DNA of 64,000 bases, taken from positions 6,915,001-6,979,000 of the forward strand of contig BSBM01000809.1 in assembly GCA_027924585.1 (NCBI GenBank), read 5' to 3'. Shown here in pieces: positions 35,409 through 48,978 of the stretch. The position numbers and the translations under genes were made by a program. Origin of the DNA: Larix kaempferi (Eukaryota; Streptophyta; Pinopsida; Pinales; Pinaceae). The notes under the pieces were generated by a model. It had not been told where the DNA came from and did not search any database. It saw only the letters and a list, made by a program, of their open reading frames with translations. Within the stretch, counting starts at the first letter, position 1, and every line of letters starts with the position of its first letter.

Positions 35409-35459
35409 TATTCTTGTAGCGCTGGAGCTCAAAATCACCAAAGGCGGGCTACAAGAATA
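35409..35459. repeat. Conserved LTR hairpin, copy 1
   Basis: TATTCTTGTAGCGC (35409-35422) faces GGGCTACAAGAATA (35446-35459), with one mismatch here. The same stem is perfect in the other two LTRs (45651-45664 with 45688-45701; 55433-55446 with 55470-55483). The spacer is 23 bases. Confidence 0.7.
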
Positions 35460-36105
35460 TCGCGACTCCAAAATTCCTCCAATTTTTTAGCAAATCTTGG
35501 CACGTTTTGGAATGATGAATGACTAATTACATGTTTTGGAGAATTTGTTATGTGCTGATGCAGGGAACATCATGATTCCAAGTGGTTACACATTGTGAGG
35601 AAATCGTGCTCATCGTGAGCCCAAATGTAATTCCTTTTGACAGGTAGCAGCATGGTTTGAGGTAAATGTGAGATGAGTTTTTCATTTACAGGCACATTCA
35701 AAGACGAAGGACTTAGTGGAGTAGCCATAACCACTAAAAAATCGGACATTGTCGCTGCTGAACAAAGGAGAGGTTTTGATGGCTTCACGGGAAGTTAGGG
35801 CTTCCTAATTTCGTTGCTAGCAGTTAAATTGAACGTTGGAGGATGTCTGTACATCCAAGGTGATTCATTTGACAACTCAAGTCATGATTTTAAATAGCTG
35901 CAGTTGAGCAATTTAAAGGTATTTCCTGAAAAGCCAATATAACTGCAAATTTGGGGTTTTTTCGCTAGGGATTACTCTGTAAAAATTGATCAAAGAAAAG
36001 GTTAAATTGTGCTTTTAAATGCAATTTCGGCCAGAGAAATAGCTATTTCTGATGCTCTGAGACGCCAGGCTGAGCGAGGGTTCAGTTTTCAGTAATTGAA
36101 GAAGA

Positions 36106-38049
36106 ATGGGCCGGAGTGGTAAGATAAACAGAGCCGAACCTACTGATGTAGGATGGATTGAAAAACTCCCTGGGTGTGTTGAGCTGCTTCAACAAGCTGG
36201 TTGGATGGACTTTTTCAAGAAGATAGATGGGCATAATGCAGAAGTGTCCTGTAAGTTTGCTCAAGGCTTTAAAAATGACATGGTGACCTTTGATACTCTT
36301 AAATTCAAGCTGACAGTCAAGCTGATTTCAGAAGCTACAGGGATTAAGAATGAGGGTGAACCATGGTTTAAGAAACTGCCTTTTGACTTTGATCCACAAA
36401 GATATCTTTTACCAAATGTCACCCCTGATTGGAATAAAGGCATCCTTATTCAAAATTTCAGAAAGGAATGGTTTGAGCCAATCAGGATACTACAGAGCTA
36501 TGCTACTTGCGAGGGAAGGTATGCTTATGTATACAAGTACCACTTGAGATTCCTTCAGCACATGGTGGGGGTGTCCAAGATGAACATGCCATTCTTTTTT
36601 TAGAAAAGCTTGTAGAAGATGTCCAACAGGGTGAAAGGGTAGATAGACCATTCTTCTCAGTCCATCTTTCACCATGGGCTAATTAAGTTGATTATTAGCA
36701 CTGTTTTGCAGCATGAAGGGAAGACCTGGGACTTTTTCATCTTTTGGTCTGGCTTTGAAGATCAAAAACCTAAGAGGCAAGCAGACAAGGGTAAGGTCTT
36801 GATGAAAAAATTAGGTCAGAAGCCTAAACTTGAAGATAAGGAAGAGGTCCAAGTTGAGGAAGCATCAGAGCATGTGGAGGAGGATAGAAAACCTAAACTG
36901 TTTTCAGCCAGTCTTAAAGGCAAGTACTCACTGTTTGTAGATGAGAAAGAGCAACCTGAACAGTACTTGGCACCTGCAGAGGATTCTCATGAAGTGAAAG
37001 CTGCTGATATAAGAGAGGTTGCTGTACCTAAGAAGAAAATTCAAACTCAAAAAGGAAGCCCTATCACCATTCTCTCAGATGATGAGGCATATTTATTGGA
37101 GGAAGAGCAGCCCATCTCTAAAACAGAAGTCAAGGTTGAAACAGGCAAAGAAATCCCTACTTCAGATGGCAAAGCAATAAAACCTAACAGAAAGAGGAAT
37201 AAACTTGAAGTAGTAGAGTTAGCTGCTATCCGGCATCAAGGAAAGGAGATGAAAATGATGGGAGAAGCAACATCATATTGGAGACCTAAAACTAGGTCAC
37301 AAAACAAACTAAGACTGAACATGAAGAAATTGCTCAATCCCAGATTAAATACAAATGAAGTTACTATCCTAGATGAGATTTCCATGAATGATAAACTAGT
37401 AATAGACAAAGTTATGCATCCTGCAAAATCCCAGAGTTCATTAAAATCATTAGAAGATTCAAGACAGCCTATACCTAAAATATCTGAAATCTATTCTGAA
37501 ATAAGAAGTGATCTTTTAAAGCAGCCACAATTAAAAGAAGAAGCTCCTTTAGTTGAAGCAACAGGTGAGGAAAATCCTGGCATTGAAGACACTCCTACAG
37601 ACCTGTTAATTGAAGAGGCTGAAATCTTTAAAAAACTTGATATACCTTGGAGACCTGATGAGGAACAAGATCCTACAATAGACAAACTATTTGACTCTGA
37701 CAGAGAGAATTTGCAGAAAACTATTAAGCAGTACAAACATCAGATGAGTTACATGCAAGAGGTCAATGATGGATTAATGATGGCTAACAGAAGGTTGAGA
37801 GAAGACCTACAGGATGTAAAAGACCATTTTCAAGAGTTGATAGCAGAAGCAAAGGTAGCAGTAAAGAGAAAAAGAGCTACTGACATGCATTGCATAGAGT
37901 TGGAGAAAACAGTCCAGGACCTGTAGCAGCGAAACAAGGAGCTCATCAAGAAGATAAATGACATAGAGCAGGAGCAGAAGAAAGCTAAGAGGAAAGATCA
38001 AGCATCAGATGGCATCGCTCTGCTGGATGAAGCAGCAAAAGATCTATAA
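36106..38049 (+). pseudogene. LTR-encoded accessory protein of element B, copy 1
   Basis: A 647-codon frame begins MGRSGKINRAE. Residues 1-200 form a likely globular domain (FKLTVKLISEATGIKNEGE, VYKYHLRFLQHMVGVSKMN). About 200-500 is charged, low-complexity linker. About 525-645 is a coiled coil (MSYMQEVNDGLMMANRRLRED and following). This copy has a stop at 36601-36603 and the TAG at 37924-37926 shared with copy 2, with no frameshift. The pattern resembles the element D ORF. Function is unknown. The domain may belong to the plant-transposon-associated families, but I cannot name one securely. Confidence 0.8.
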
Positions 38050-38718
38050 GTCAGTTGTTCATTTAGTTAGTTGTCACTAGTTGATAAACACATATGTTAG
38101 TGATTTACTATTTTTAGCATATTTTGTAATTTTGTAATATTGTACATTTTACTTTACCTCATCGAATAGATGGAAGGCAGTTAGGGTTAGATCCCTAACT
38201 GATTTTGTAAAGATTAGTATTTAGAGAGGTTAGAAAGTCATGGAGAGGGTTTGATTTTTGGGAGCTTTCAGGAGGTCTTCAAACTCAATTGGTTTTCAGA
38301 CTTGTTCATGAGTTAAGTACAAAACTCTTGTATGCAGTTGATGATGAAATTATGAGATATATGTGACCTTTACCCTTCATTTTTTTGTGTTGGCTTCATT
38401 TTTCAGCTTGTCTAGTTGCTTAATTGATATATTCATTTACTAGTTTATGTTTATATGCTGATAATGCTTGTCATTTATGTATGAACCTCAATACTGTTAC
38501 TGTTGGATCTTGTTAGATATATCATGCATCTTTATCTTCTTTTGCTTATAATTCAGTTGTTATTTTTCTCATGAATGCATTCCCTGTGTGTTCCCAAAGT
38601 TCACAACCAAAAACACATTACAGAAACCTTTAAGTTTTGTTTTCTTTATTGAATTTTGTTTGAGATTGTGTTGGCTTGTTTCTCTGGCCTTGGAAACAAT
38701 TTCTGGCACAAACATCTT

Positions 38719-38736
38719 TGGCGCCATTGCCGGGGA
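38719..38736 (+). other. Element B primer-binding site, copy 1
   Basis: TGGCGCCATTGCCGGGGA four bases after the LTR closely resembles the primer site typical of plant Athila/Tat-type elements. The gag ATG (38736) overlaps its last base. Confidence 0.85.
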
Positions 38737-40780
38737 TGAAGCTGAAGCATATCTTCCCTGGGATACTTATCAGTTTTACTGGTTTAAGAGGTGGACTTAA
38801 ATCAGCTCTTTTTAAGGCTATTTTCACCAAAAAAGTTGTCACAGTGGCTTCTAAAGGAATTGGAACCAGGAACAAACCTACTTCTCCATTGCAATTGGGT
38901 GTGACAGACCCTGAACAGATCTTAAAAACAACAAGAAAACTCTGAAGGTCTCAATCTTTAGCAGCCTCCTGTGATCCTGACCAGTTGGGTGTTTCATTAC
39001 ATTCAGCTGAAACCTCACCTTGGATAAAACCTACCATCCCTGAGAGCACTCTTCAAGTTTTTACTAACCCTCAAACCTGTTTGAAAGCCAAGACTGCTTC
39101 TCCTGCTAAAATACCTCTCTTTCAGCTGAAAGTAGGAAAGAATCCTTTTCAAACAAGTTCCATCCAAGCTTCTACATCTTTCAGGCCAGTCAGTACAAAA
39201 ATGGCAGGCCAAAACCCACCCATGGATATGATGGACCGGATGGTTGCAGCTAGGTATGCACCATTAGTCTTACCTCAGCCTTTACATGCATTGCCTGGAG
39301 GTGATTACCAGAAGTATATGCCTAGGTTCAATGGATAGGGGGAAACCACTACTGAGGAACATTGGGAGGCTTTCCTAAGTTATGCTGACAATCAAAACAT
39401 TGAGATCAAAGATGTGTGGATGAGGGTATTTGTTCAGAGCCTTGATGGGTATGTAAGGAAGTGGTTCAGAGAATTGCCTGCCAACTCAATCACTATAATT
39501 GAATATCTCCATGATCTTTTCATGAGGCAATGGGGAGACACAAAGGACCACACCTACTATATAACTGAGTTTGGAGCTCTCATAAGAAAGAAAGATGAGA
39601 CTGTTGCAGATTTTTCCAAAAGGTTTAACAAAATGTATAGGAAGATTCCAGCAGAAATTAATCCTACTGAAACATCAGCTAAACTTACTTATGCAAATTC
39701 CTTTGATCACGAATTTTCTTTATTACTAAGAGAAAGAAGACCTATTACCCTGCTGAACATGCAAGATGCAGCATTGGAGATAGAATCCAATTTGCTGGCT
39801 TCAAACAGACTTAAAAAAGAAACAACCCAGCAGCTTTATGAAAGAAAAGAAAAGAAGGAAGCTGTTTTAGCAAGTGTTGCTCCTCAGTCTGCTGAAGCAA
39901 AGATAGATGAGATGGCTAAGATGGTGAAGATTCTTACTGCAAAATTGAATAAATTAGAGATTGAGAAGAATTCTAGCAAACCTGCTCCAGAAGCTGAACG
40001 AAATCCAAATAACCAGAATCAGTTCAGAAGGCAATTTGCTCCTAGATTTATACCAAGAGAGCGCAGGAACAATGATATCCAGCGAGAAAGGAGAGAGAAT
40101 GAGGATCAAAGAGTGCCCCCACCTTTTCAAAATAATGTAGCTGATGAAGAAGAAGTTGATGAACAACTACTCTTTGAAGAGACTGAGACTGATCAGGATA
40201 TGAACCACTTTCGAGATGGATTGTCTACAGGTTTTGTTACTGAAGAAGATTTTCTGAATTCAGAATACTACGATGCTGACATGTTTGAAACTGAAGATGA
40301 TTTAGGCTTGGAAAATACTGCTGTAACTGCTGCTGTTCATCAGAATGGACCTAAGAAGACCATAAATCTCAGATCAGGCCCAAAACAAGTGGTCGAAGCC
40401 CCGAAGAAGAAAGCAGTTGTTCCTGCTGCACCTGTTCCTGCTAAACAAATAACTGATACTGTCATAGAGAAAAAGCAATCTACAGAAAAATCAAAGAAGA
40501 ATGCTGAAATTGAATAGGTAAATAAATCTGTCCAGAATTTTAGTTTGGAGAATGAACTAGGGAAGTTAAAGATTCCTGTACCTTTGATTGAGTTAATAAA
40601 GAATCCATCATATAAAGAAACAGTTCTGAAAGTAATGAATGTACCCAGTAATCAGCCTGTTTCAGATACAGTTAACTTGCAGGAAGAAAACCCTAGAATC
40701 TTCATTGGATCAGCTCTGGCTGAGAAGACTGAGAATGAGGCTAATGCTTCTCCTCCTTTCTATGTAACCTTGATTGTCCA
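38736..40780 (+). pseudogene. Element B gag, copy 1
   Basis: Starts at the ATG at 38736 and stays in one frame through gag. The capsid-type domain lies at 39290-39770 (MRVFVQSLDGYVRKWFREL, TVADFSKRFNKMYRKIP). A charged segment then runs to 40540 (RRQFAPRFIPRERRNND). No CCHC knuckle is visible, which is unusual for a gypsy gag. Stops are at 38943 (shared with copy 2), 39336 and 40515 (specific to this copy). Confidence 0.85.
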
Positions 40781-41290
40781 CGAGCAAATGATTCACAATT
40801 GCTTGTTAGATTCAGGAGCATCCCATAACTTGATGCCAAAAGCTGTAATGGAAGCCTTGGGCCTCAGTATCACCAAACCTTAGCATGATTTATATGCCTT
40901 TGACTCTCGAGCTGTGAAGTGTCTAGGAGTAATAAAAGACATGGTTGTCAGCCTTGCTCAGTTGCCCATGAAAAGTGTGATAATGGCTGTTCTGGTAGCT
41001 GACATCACACCAAAGTTTGGCTTGCTTCTTTCTAGGTCATGGGCTAAGAAGGTTGGGGGAACCTTACAGATGGACCTCTCTTATGCCACCATTCCTGTTT
41101 TTGGTGAAGAAAATAGAAGACTTTACAGAGAGCTGCAGCTTGATTACATAGTAACAGATGATAAAAACCCCACCAATCACCCATTGTACTCTACTGATAA
41201 AGATCTTGGTACATGCATATTACATTTCAGTGAGGAGGATAATTCTGCTGGTCTGTTACAAGTGGAAAAAGAACAGCAAATAAAACACAG
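40781..41290 (+). pseudogene. Element B aspartic protease, copy 1
   Basis: The active site reads CLLDSGASHNLMPK near 40800. The flap and core continue past a shared stop at 40881 to SLAQLPMKSVIMAV and FGLLLSRSWAKKVGG. The frame is unbroken otherwise and runs directly into RNase H. Confidence 0.85.
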
Positions 41291-41303
41291 CAGAGAGGAA
41301 GAA

Positions 41304-41700
41304 GATGCACTGTGGCAATTGTACTTTGATGGATCCTCATGCAAAAAGGGTGTTGGAGCTGGAGTTTTACTCATTTCCCCTGGGGGTCAAACAGTGAAAC
41401 TCATGTATAAGTTGGAGTTTGTTACCACTAACAACACTGCTGAGTATGAAGCTCTGCTATTGGGATTGAAGGCTGCTAAAGATTTAGGAATTCAGCAGAT
41501 TGCTGCATTTGGCGACTTCGAACTAGTTGTTCAGCAGGTGAAGAACAACTATCAAGTAAAGCAGGGTTTGCTGAAAGTATATCGGAATGAGGTATGGGAT
41601 ATGCTTGAAAACTATTTTATAGCATTTAATATCACTCATATTCCAAGGAATCATAATGAGACTGCATACTCATTAGCTTTGGCTGCCACACATTTCAGAA
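41304..41700 (+). pseudogene. Element B archaeal-type RNase H upstream of RT, copy 1
   Basis: ALWQLYFDGSSCKKGVGAG, then TTNNTAEYEALLLGL and FGDFELVVQQVKN, form an RNase HI fold of the archaeal-like type (aRNH), which degrades the RNA strand of RNA/DNA hybrids. The first Asp, the Glu and the second Asp are present. The last carboxylate appears replaced by Tyr (NETAYSLAL). The domain lies between protease and RT, whereas Tat elements usually carry it after the RT-linked RNase H. Confidence 0.85.
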
Positions 41701-42032
41701 TCCCTAAGACCACTCAACTAAGGTATCCCATAGAGGTGAGGTATAGACCATGTGTGCCTGATAATGTGAAGCACTGGAGGGTTTTTGAAGATGACATTGA
41801 AATCAAAAAATTTCTTGAGCTTACAGATGAGTTTTCAAATGATCAAATTGATCAGAAAGAGGATGAGGGGGATGAACAGTTAAATGAGTTTGCTGCAGAA
41901 GAGATAGCAGGTCATAAAATCATTGAGTTGAAGAGCAACTTCATTCCAAAACGTCTAGTACCTTTAGAAAGAATATTTACAAAGGATGATACACCTTCAA
42001 AGCCAGTGGTTCAATCTTCATAAGACAATGTA

Positions 42033-43072
42033 GTGGACTGCAATATTGGTTCAGCAGAGCATCCAAAGATGGTAAAAATTTCTAAATCTCTGACAGCTGA
42101 ACAAAGAAATAGATATATCAAGCTTTTGAAAGAACATGTAGATGTATTTGCCTGGTCTTATCAGGAACTAAGAACTTATGATACAACAATTATTCAGCAC
42201 AAGGTCCCTTTGAAGCCTAATGTTAAGCCTTTCTGACAGAAACTAAGAAGGATCAATCCAGCTTTGTTCCTTGTAATTGAAAAAGAAATAAAGAAGCTGC
42301 TGGATGCAAAGATAATAGTGCCTCTCAGGTACTCTTCCTGGGTTGCTAATTTGGTTCCTATCAGAAAAAAGAATGGGGAAATTAGATTATGTATTGTCTT
42401 CAGAAATCTGAATAGATCATCATTAAAAGACAACTATCCTCTTCCCAAGATTGAACAGGTTTTGCAGCAAGTAGTTGGAGCTCAGAGGATCTCTATGCTG
42501 GATGGTTTCTCAGGGTACAATCAGATTGCCATGCACCCTGATGACAAGGAAAAGACAGCCTTTACAACCCCCTGGGGGACATTCATGTATGACAAGATGC
42601 CTTTTGGCTTGATGAATGCTGGAGAAACCTTTCAGAGAGCCATGGACATTGCATTTGTAGGAGAAAAAGATAAGTTTGTGGTTATCTATCTGAACGATAT
42701 TACTGTATTCTCAAAATATGACGATGAACACTTGAAGCACTTGAAGCAAACCTTCCTAAAATGCATAAAATTTGGCCTGTCCCTGAACCCCAAAAAGTCA
42801 CATTTTGCTGTGCAAGAAGGTAATCTACTTGGTCACTTGGTGTCTGCTGATGGCATCAGAATAGATCCTGAAAGAGTGAAAGCAATACTGAAGAATAGTT
42901 TACCTAGGAGTAAAAAAGATGTTCAATCATTCATTGGCAAGATCAATTTTCTGCGGTGGTTTATTCCCAACTTTGCTGAAACCATTAAACAAATCACAGC
43001 CGTGTTGAAGAAAGATCAGGAAGTAAAGTGGACTGCTGAGGCAAAGGCAGCATTTGAGAAAATCAAGGTAGC
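42033..43072 (+). pseudogene. Element B RT, copy 1, truncated at the duplication junction
   Basis: The RT (KEHVDVFAWSYQEL, LVPIRKKNGEIRL, LDGFSGYNQIAM, PFGLMNAGETFQRAM) has YLND at about 42693 in place of YLDD, which would abolish polymerase activity. There is a shared stop at 42234. The sequence ends at GTAGC (43072), where it joins element A sequence. The RT-linked RNase H and integrase are absent from this copy. Confidence 0.9.
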
Positions 43073-45328
43073 ACTTTGTTTGATATTCTACCTGACGCAC
43101 CCCGCGACGTTAATGATCCTATGAAACAACATAAGGGACTCCAAGTTGATGGAATCATTGGTTCGCTTAACACCCAGCCTGCTTCTAGCACTGTTGGATC
43201 ATCCAACCTTCATGGTTCCTCCCCATTACCGACTCCGACTGGCCATAGCACCACCAAACCCACCACTCCTACTCAAACTGAAGAGGTGAATTCTATCCAA
43301 TCAGATTCATCTCAGAAGTCTGGTGGTAAAAAGAAGAACAAGGGGAAACCCAAAAATCCTTTCGCCCAGCAGGAACAAAAGAGCACTCCTGACGATATCA
43401 AGCAGAATTGGAAACTAAAGTATCCTTGTTTACTGTGTGGAGATGACCATTTCTCCAAAGAATCTCCCCATAGAGACGAAGTACAAAAGTTTCTTAGGGG
43501 TAAACCAACTTCTGCAATCCTCAATGATCTGTTTCCTACTCAGAACCAGTAGATGATTGCTCAACCCCCCTAGCCCAGGGGGAACCATCCAATACAGTGC
43601 ATGTTCTCATGGTGCGTAATGAGACGATCAATTTGAACACTTGCTCGCAATCTTACGAACTGGACATAATGTTCAAAAAGCTTCTGACTCCTTAACTGAT
43701 GTCAGTGTACCATCAATTTCTCTCACCATTGAGAATCCATCCTTAGACTCAATATTGCGACCACCCAAGAGTACGAGTCAAAAAGATGTTTTCAATCCCA
43801 ATGCTTGGGCGGCACAAAATTACAATATCGTACAAGACTTGGCACAAGCTCCCTGCGCCATGTCTACCTTGGAGGTTTTGCAGAATTGTCCTAATCAACG
43901 CAAAACTCTCCTTGCATCCATCGGTGGACTCGACCCTGATTCCTCGAATACCATCATGTTACGACTTGACCACTTCAAGCCGAGGCTCTCCCACCAGCTC
44001 GCATTCCAAGTTTCTGTGAACATTGCTGGAAAGATTGTCCATTGTACCCTTTTAGACGAAGGCGCCTCCACTTCTGTCATGTCGATCTCCTGTTGGAGAG
44101 CCATTGCCTCCCCCGAATTGAATCGTTCTCCTACCACGTTGAAAGCATTCGACGGGCGTGGCTTTCAATCTCATGGGATCTTTCAAGCTCTTGCAGTTGA
44201 GTTGGGTGGAAAGACCGTAACCGTTAACATGGAAGTGGTCTCAGCCCCAATAGATTATAATCTCTTGCTTGGTTGCAACTGGTTTTACACCATGTAGGCA
44301 GTAGCCTCTTAAGTCTTCTACATAGTACAATTCCCCCACCAAGGACGAATTGTTACTATCAACCAATTAGATTTTTGCACACCAGATGCTACTACTCATC
44401 CTGGTGACCATGTTCCTTCCATTGGAAAAATGTCAAAACAATATGAGAGTATAGGGGTTGGCCTTTTGAAAGATTCATCTCTCATGGGCATTTTTCCGAC
44501 GATGGACCCCCCTAATCATGTCACTACGGTGAACATGATCTCCATAGAGATTTTATCTCACTCTACTGATGCTTGGCTTGTATCCGATGAAGCCACAACA
44601 CACCTGCTTGGAGATAGAATGCCTCTTTCACCCGCTGACGAGGCTATCCAATCAGCACTGGAGGACCATTTAACCGTGGCCTCCCCATCCTATTCTCTAT
44701 GATGGATGTCATCCCTACCTGATCTCTTACTTTGGACTTTCATTCAGACGAGTCCATCATGGATGTTATGAATGTTGACGACGGCCCGTGGGATGATGTC
44801 CATCATAGGTAATCTTTTATTCTTCCTTTGCAGTACATAGAGGACAACATCCACACCCTCTTTTCACCAGACATCTACCCATTCCTTCATTCCCCCATTC
44901 TTACATGTCTTACGGACACAGAGGGTAACTTGGCCAACATTTAGCCAACCACCTCGGCAGACATCTCGGTAAAACCTGGTGTAGTGGAACACATTCGCAT
45001 AGGCCATAAGTGTTCCCCAGAAGAAATAGCTGTTGGCCTGACTTTATTCAAGCAATTTCGAGACGTATTTGCTTGGTCCTATGAGGAGATGCCTAGGATA
45101 GACCCTACTATTGTTTCTCATGAAATAAAAACCTATCCCAACATCAAACCTGTATGCCAAAAGTTGCGACTTGTACACCCCCGGAAGACGGTAGCAATCA
45201 AGGTAGAGATTGAAAAGCTCTTAAAGGCTGGTTTTATTTATCCTGTCCAGTTGACTGATTGGGTCTCAAACGTCGTCCCTGTGAACAAAAAGCAGGAAAC
45301 CATTCGCATCTGTGTTGATTATTGGGAC
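43072..45328 (+). pseudogene. Element A gag end, protease and RT start: duplicated copy
   Basis: It matches 32821-35087 almost base for base. It differs by scattered substitutions, a 9-base deletion near 44638 and two single-base gaps. Protein landmarks are the same (CLLCGDDHFSKESPH, LLDEGASTSVMS, FRDVFAWSYEEMP), and the first copy's stop at 34926 is absent here (open 44984-45334). It ends at the GGGAC flank of element B. With 45329-53315 it forms the second unit of the tandem duplication. Confidence 0.93.
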
Positions 45329-48300
45329 TGTTAAGTCAGTAATTTGTTCCTTCAAATTTTGTTTGATTTCCATTTTATTTCAAGTTATTCTTTTGCTTTA
45401 ATTTGATTTTTCCCTCTTTCAGGAAATTTTTTTTAGTTTTTATATGAAATTTTGGGCTTGCTTTTGAAATTTTCAAGTTTTAAACTTTAGGTTTGTTTTT
45501 TGTTAAAGGGTTTTAAAAGTCACTATATCAAACAATGGGTTCGTAGACCATACTCTAAGTATAGTCAAGCATAATCATTACTCTAACATCTTTAAAACTC
45601 CATGCAAAATGACAAAAAGTGGTAAAAAAGCGCCAAAACAGTGTTAAAATTATTCTTGTAGCGCTGGAGCTCAAAATCACCAAAGGCGCGCTACAAGAAT
45701 ATCGCGACTCCAAAATTCCTCTGATTTTTTAGCAAATCTTGGCACGTTTTGGAACGATGAATGACTAATTACATGTTTTGGAGAATTTGTTATGTGCTGA
45801 TGCAGGGAACATCATGATTCCAAGTGGTTACACATTGTGAGGAAATCGTGCTCATCGTGAGCCCAAATGTAATTCCTTTTGACAGGTAGCAGCATGGTTT
45901 GAGGTAAATGTGAGATGATTTTTTCATTTACAGGCACATTCAAAGACGAAGGACTTAGTGGAGTAGCCATAACCACTAAAAAATCGGACATTGTCGCTGC
46001 TGAACAAAGGAGAGGTTTTGATGGCTTCACGGGAAGTTAGGGCTTCCTAATTTCGTTGCTAGCAGTTAAATTGAACGTTGGAGGATGTCTGTACATCCAA
46101 TGTGATTCATTTGACAACTCAAGTCATGATTTTAAATAGCTGCAGTTGAGCAATTTAAAGGTATTTCCTGAAAAGCCAATATAACTGCAAATTTGGGGTT
46201 TTTTCGCTGGGGATTACTCTGTAAAAATTGATCAAAGGAAAGGTTAAATTGTGCTTTTAAATGCAATTTCGGCCAGAGAAATAGCTATTTCTGATGCTCT
46301 GAGACGCCAGGCTGAGCGAGGGTTCAGTTTTCAGTAATTGAAGAAGAATGGGCCGTAGTGGTAAGATAAACAGAGCCGAAACTACTGATGTAGGATGGAT
46401 TGAAAAACTCCCTGGGTGTGTTGAGCTGTTTCAACAAGCTAGTTGGTTGGACTTTTTCAAGAAGATAGATGGGTATAATGCAGAAGTGTCCTGTAAGTTT
46501 GCTCAAGGCTTTAAAAATGACATGGTGACCTTTGATACTCTTAAATTCAAGCTGACAGTCAAGCTGATTTCAGAAGCTACAGGGATTAATAATGAGGGTG
46601 AACCATGGTTTAAGAAACTGCCTTTTGACTTTGATCCACAAAGATATCTTTTACCAAATGTCACCCCTGATTGGAATAAAGGCATCCTTATTCAAAATTT
46701 CAGAAAGGAATGGGTTGAGCCAATCAGGATACTACAGAGCTATGTTACTTGCGAGGGAAGGTATGCTTATGTATACAAGTACCACTTCAGATTCCTTCAG
46801 CACATGGTGGGGGTGTCCAAGATGAACCTGCCATTCTGTTTTTTGAAAACCTTGCAGAAGATGTCCAACAGGGTGAAAGGGCAGATAGACCATTCTTCTC
46901 AGTCCATCTTTCACCATGGGCTAATTAAGTTGATTATTAGCACTGTTTTGCATCATGAAGGGAATACCTGGGACTTTTTCATCTTTTGGTCTGGCTTTGA
47001 AGATCAAAAACCTAAGAGGCAAGCAGACAAGGGTAAGGTCTTGATGAGAAAATTAGGTCAGAAGCCTAAACTTGAAGATAAGGAAGAGGTCCAAGTTGAG
47101 GAAGCATCAGAGCATGTGGAGGAGGATAGTAAACCTAAACTGTTTTCAGCCAGTCTTAAAGGAAAGTACTCACTGTTTGTAGATGAGAAAGAGCAACCTG
47201 AACAGTACTTGTCACCTGCAGAGGATTCTCATGAAGTGAAAGCTGCTGATCTAAGAGAGGTTGCTGTACCTAAGGAGAAAATTCAAACTCAAAAAGGAAA
47301 CCCTATCACCATTCTCTCAGATGATGAGGCATATTTATTGGAGGAAGAGCAGCCCATCTCTAAAACAGAAGTCAAGGTTGAAACAGGAAAAGAAATCCCT
47401 ACTTCAGATGGCAAAGCAATAAAACCTAACAGAAAGAGGAATAAACTTGAAGTAGTAGAGTTGGCTGCTATCCAGCATCAAGGAAAGGAGATGAAAATGA
47501 TGGGAGAAGCAACATCATATTGGAGACCTAAAACTAGGTCACAAAACAAACTAAGACTGAACATGAAGAAATTGCTCAATCCCAGATTAAATACAAATGA
47601 AGTTACTGTCCTAGATGAGGTTTCCATGAATGATAAACTAGTAATAGACAAAGTTATGCATCTTGTAAAATCCCAGAGTTCATTAAAATCATTAGAAGAT
47701 TCAAGACAGCCTATACCTAAAATCTCTGAAATCTATTCTGAAATAAGAAGTGATCTTTTAAAGCAGCCACAATTAAAAGAAGGAGCTCCTTTAGTTGAAG
47801 CAACAGGTGAGGAAAATCCTGGCATTGAAGACACTCCTACAGACCTGTTAATTGAAGAGGCTGAAATCTTTAAAAAACTTGATATACCTTGGAGACCTGA
47901 TGAGGAACAAGATCCTACAATAGACAAACTATTTGACTCTGACAGAGAGAATTTGTAGAAAACTATTAAGCAGTACAAACATCAGATGAGTTACATGCAA
48001 GAGGTCAATGATGGATTAATGATGGCTAACAGAAGGTTGAGAGAAGACCTACAGGATGTAAAAGACCATTTTCAGGAGTTGATAGCAGAAGCAAAGGTAG
48101 CAGTAAAGAGAAAAAGAGCTACTGACATGCATTGCATAGAGTTGGAAAAAACAGTCCAGGACCTGTAGCAGCGAAACAAGGAGCTCATCAAGAAGATAAA
48201 TGACATAGAGCAGGAGCAGAAGAAAGCTAAGAGGAAAGATCAAGCATCAGATGGCATCACTCTGCTGGCTGAAGAAGCAAAAGATCTATAAGTCAGTTGT

Positions 48301-48956
48301 TCATTTAGTTAGTTGTCACTAGTTGATAAACACATATGTTAGTGATTTACTATTTTTAGCATATTTTGTAATTTTTTAATATTGTACATTTTACTTTACC
48401 TCATCGAATAGATGGAAGGCAGTTAGGGTTAGATCCCTAACTGATTTTGTAAAGATTAGTATTTAGAGAGGTTAGAAAGTCATGGAGAGGGTTCAATTTT
48501 TGGGAGCTTTAAGGAGGTCTTCAAACTCAATTGGTTTTCAGACTTGTTCATGAGTTAAGTACAAAACTCTTGTATGCAGTTGATGATGAAATTATGAGAT
48601 ATATGTGACCTTTACCCTTCAGTTTTTTGTGTTGGCTTCATTTTTCAGCTTGTCTAGTTGCTTAATTGATATATTCATTTACTAGTTTATGTTTATATGC
48701 TGATAATGCTTGTCATTTATGTATGAACCTCAATACTGTTTCTGTTGGATCTTGTTAGATATATCATGTATCTTTATCTTCTTTTGCTTATAATTCAGTT
48801 GTTATTTTGCTCATGAATGCATTCCCTATGTGTTCCCAAAGTTCACAACCAAAAACACATTACAGAAACCTTTAAGTTTTGTTTTCTTTATTGACTTTTG
48901 TTTGAGATTGTGTTGGCTTGTTTCTCTGGCCTTGGAAACAATTTATGGCACAAACA
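45329..48956 (+). mobile_element. Element B LTR, copy 2 (3,628 bp)
   Basis: It starts TGTTAAGTCAG and ends TATGGCACAAACA. Over the first kilobase I counted about 16 differences from copy 1 and about 40 from copy 3. The 14-bp hairpin is perfect here. Confidence 0.95.
46348..48291 (+). pseudogene. LTR-encoded accessory protein of element B, copy 2 (best preserved)
   Basis: Open for 536 codons from MGRSGKINRAE to a TAG at 47956. It then continues in the same frame to a second TAG at 48166 and the natural end at 48289-48291, 647 codons in all. The layout is an N-terminal domain (to about residue 200), a charged linker and a C-terminal coiled coil. The stop at 47956 is CAG in the other two LTRs, and the stop at 48166 is CAG in copy 3, so neither is ancestral. 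Confidence 0.82.
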
Positions 48957-48960
48957 TCTT

Positions 48961-48978
48961 TGGCGCCATTGCCGGGGA
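48961..48978 (+). other. Element B primer-binding site, copy 2
   Basis: TGGCGCCATTGCCGGGGA, identical to copy 1. The gag ATG seen in copy 1 is ACG here. Confidence 0.85.

Larger units (their letters stand above)
35088..38714 (+). mobile_element. Element B LTR, copy 1 (3,627 bp, carries an ORF)
   Basis: It starts TGTTAAGTAAG and ends CTGGCACAAACA, followed after three bases by the primer site. It matches 45329-48956 and 55111-58736 over the whole length. The LTR holds about 1 kb of AT-rich upstream DNA, a 14-bp hairpin, a 647-codon accessory frame (36106-38049) and about 660 bases of 3' non-coding DNA. I see no strong TATA box; TTTTAAATAG near 35890 is a weak candidate. Confidence 0.95.
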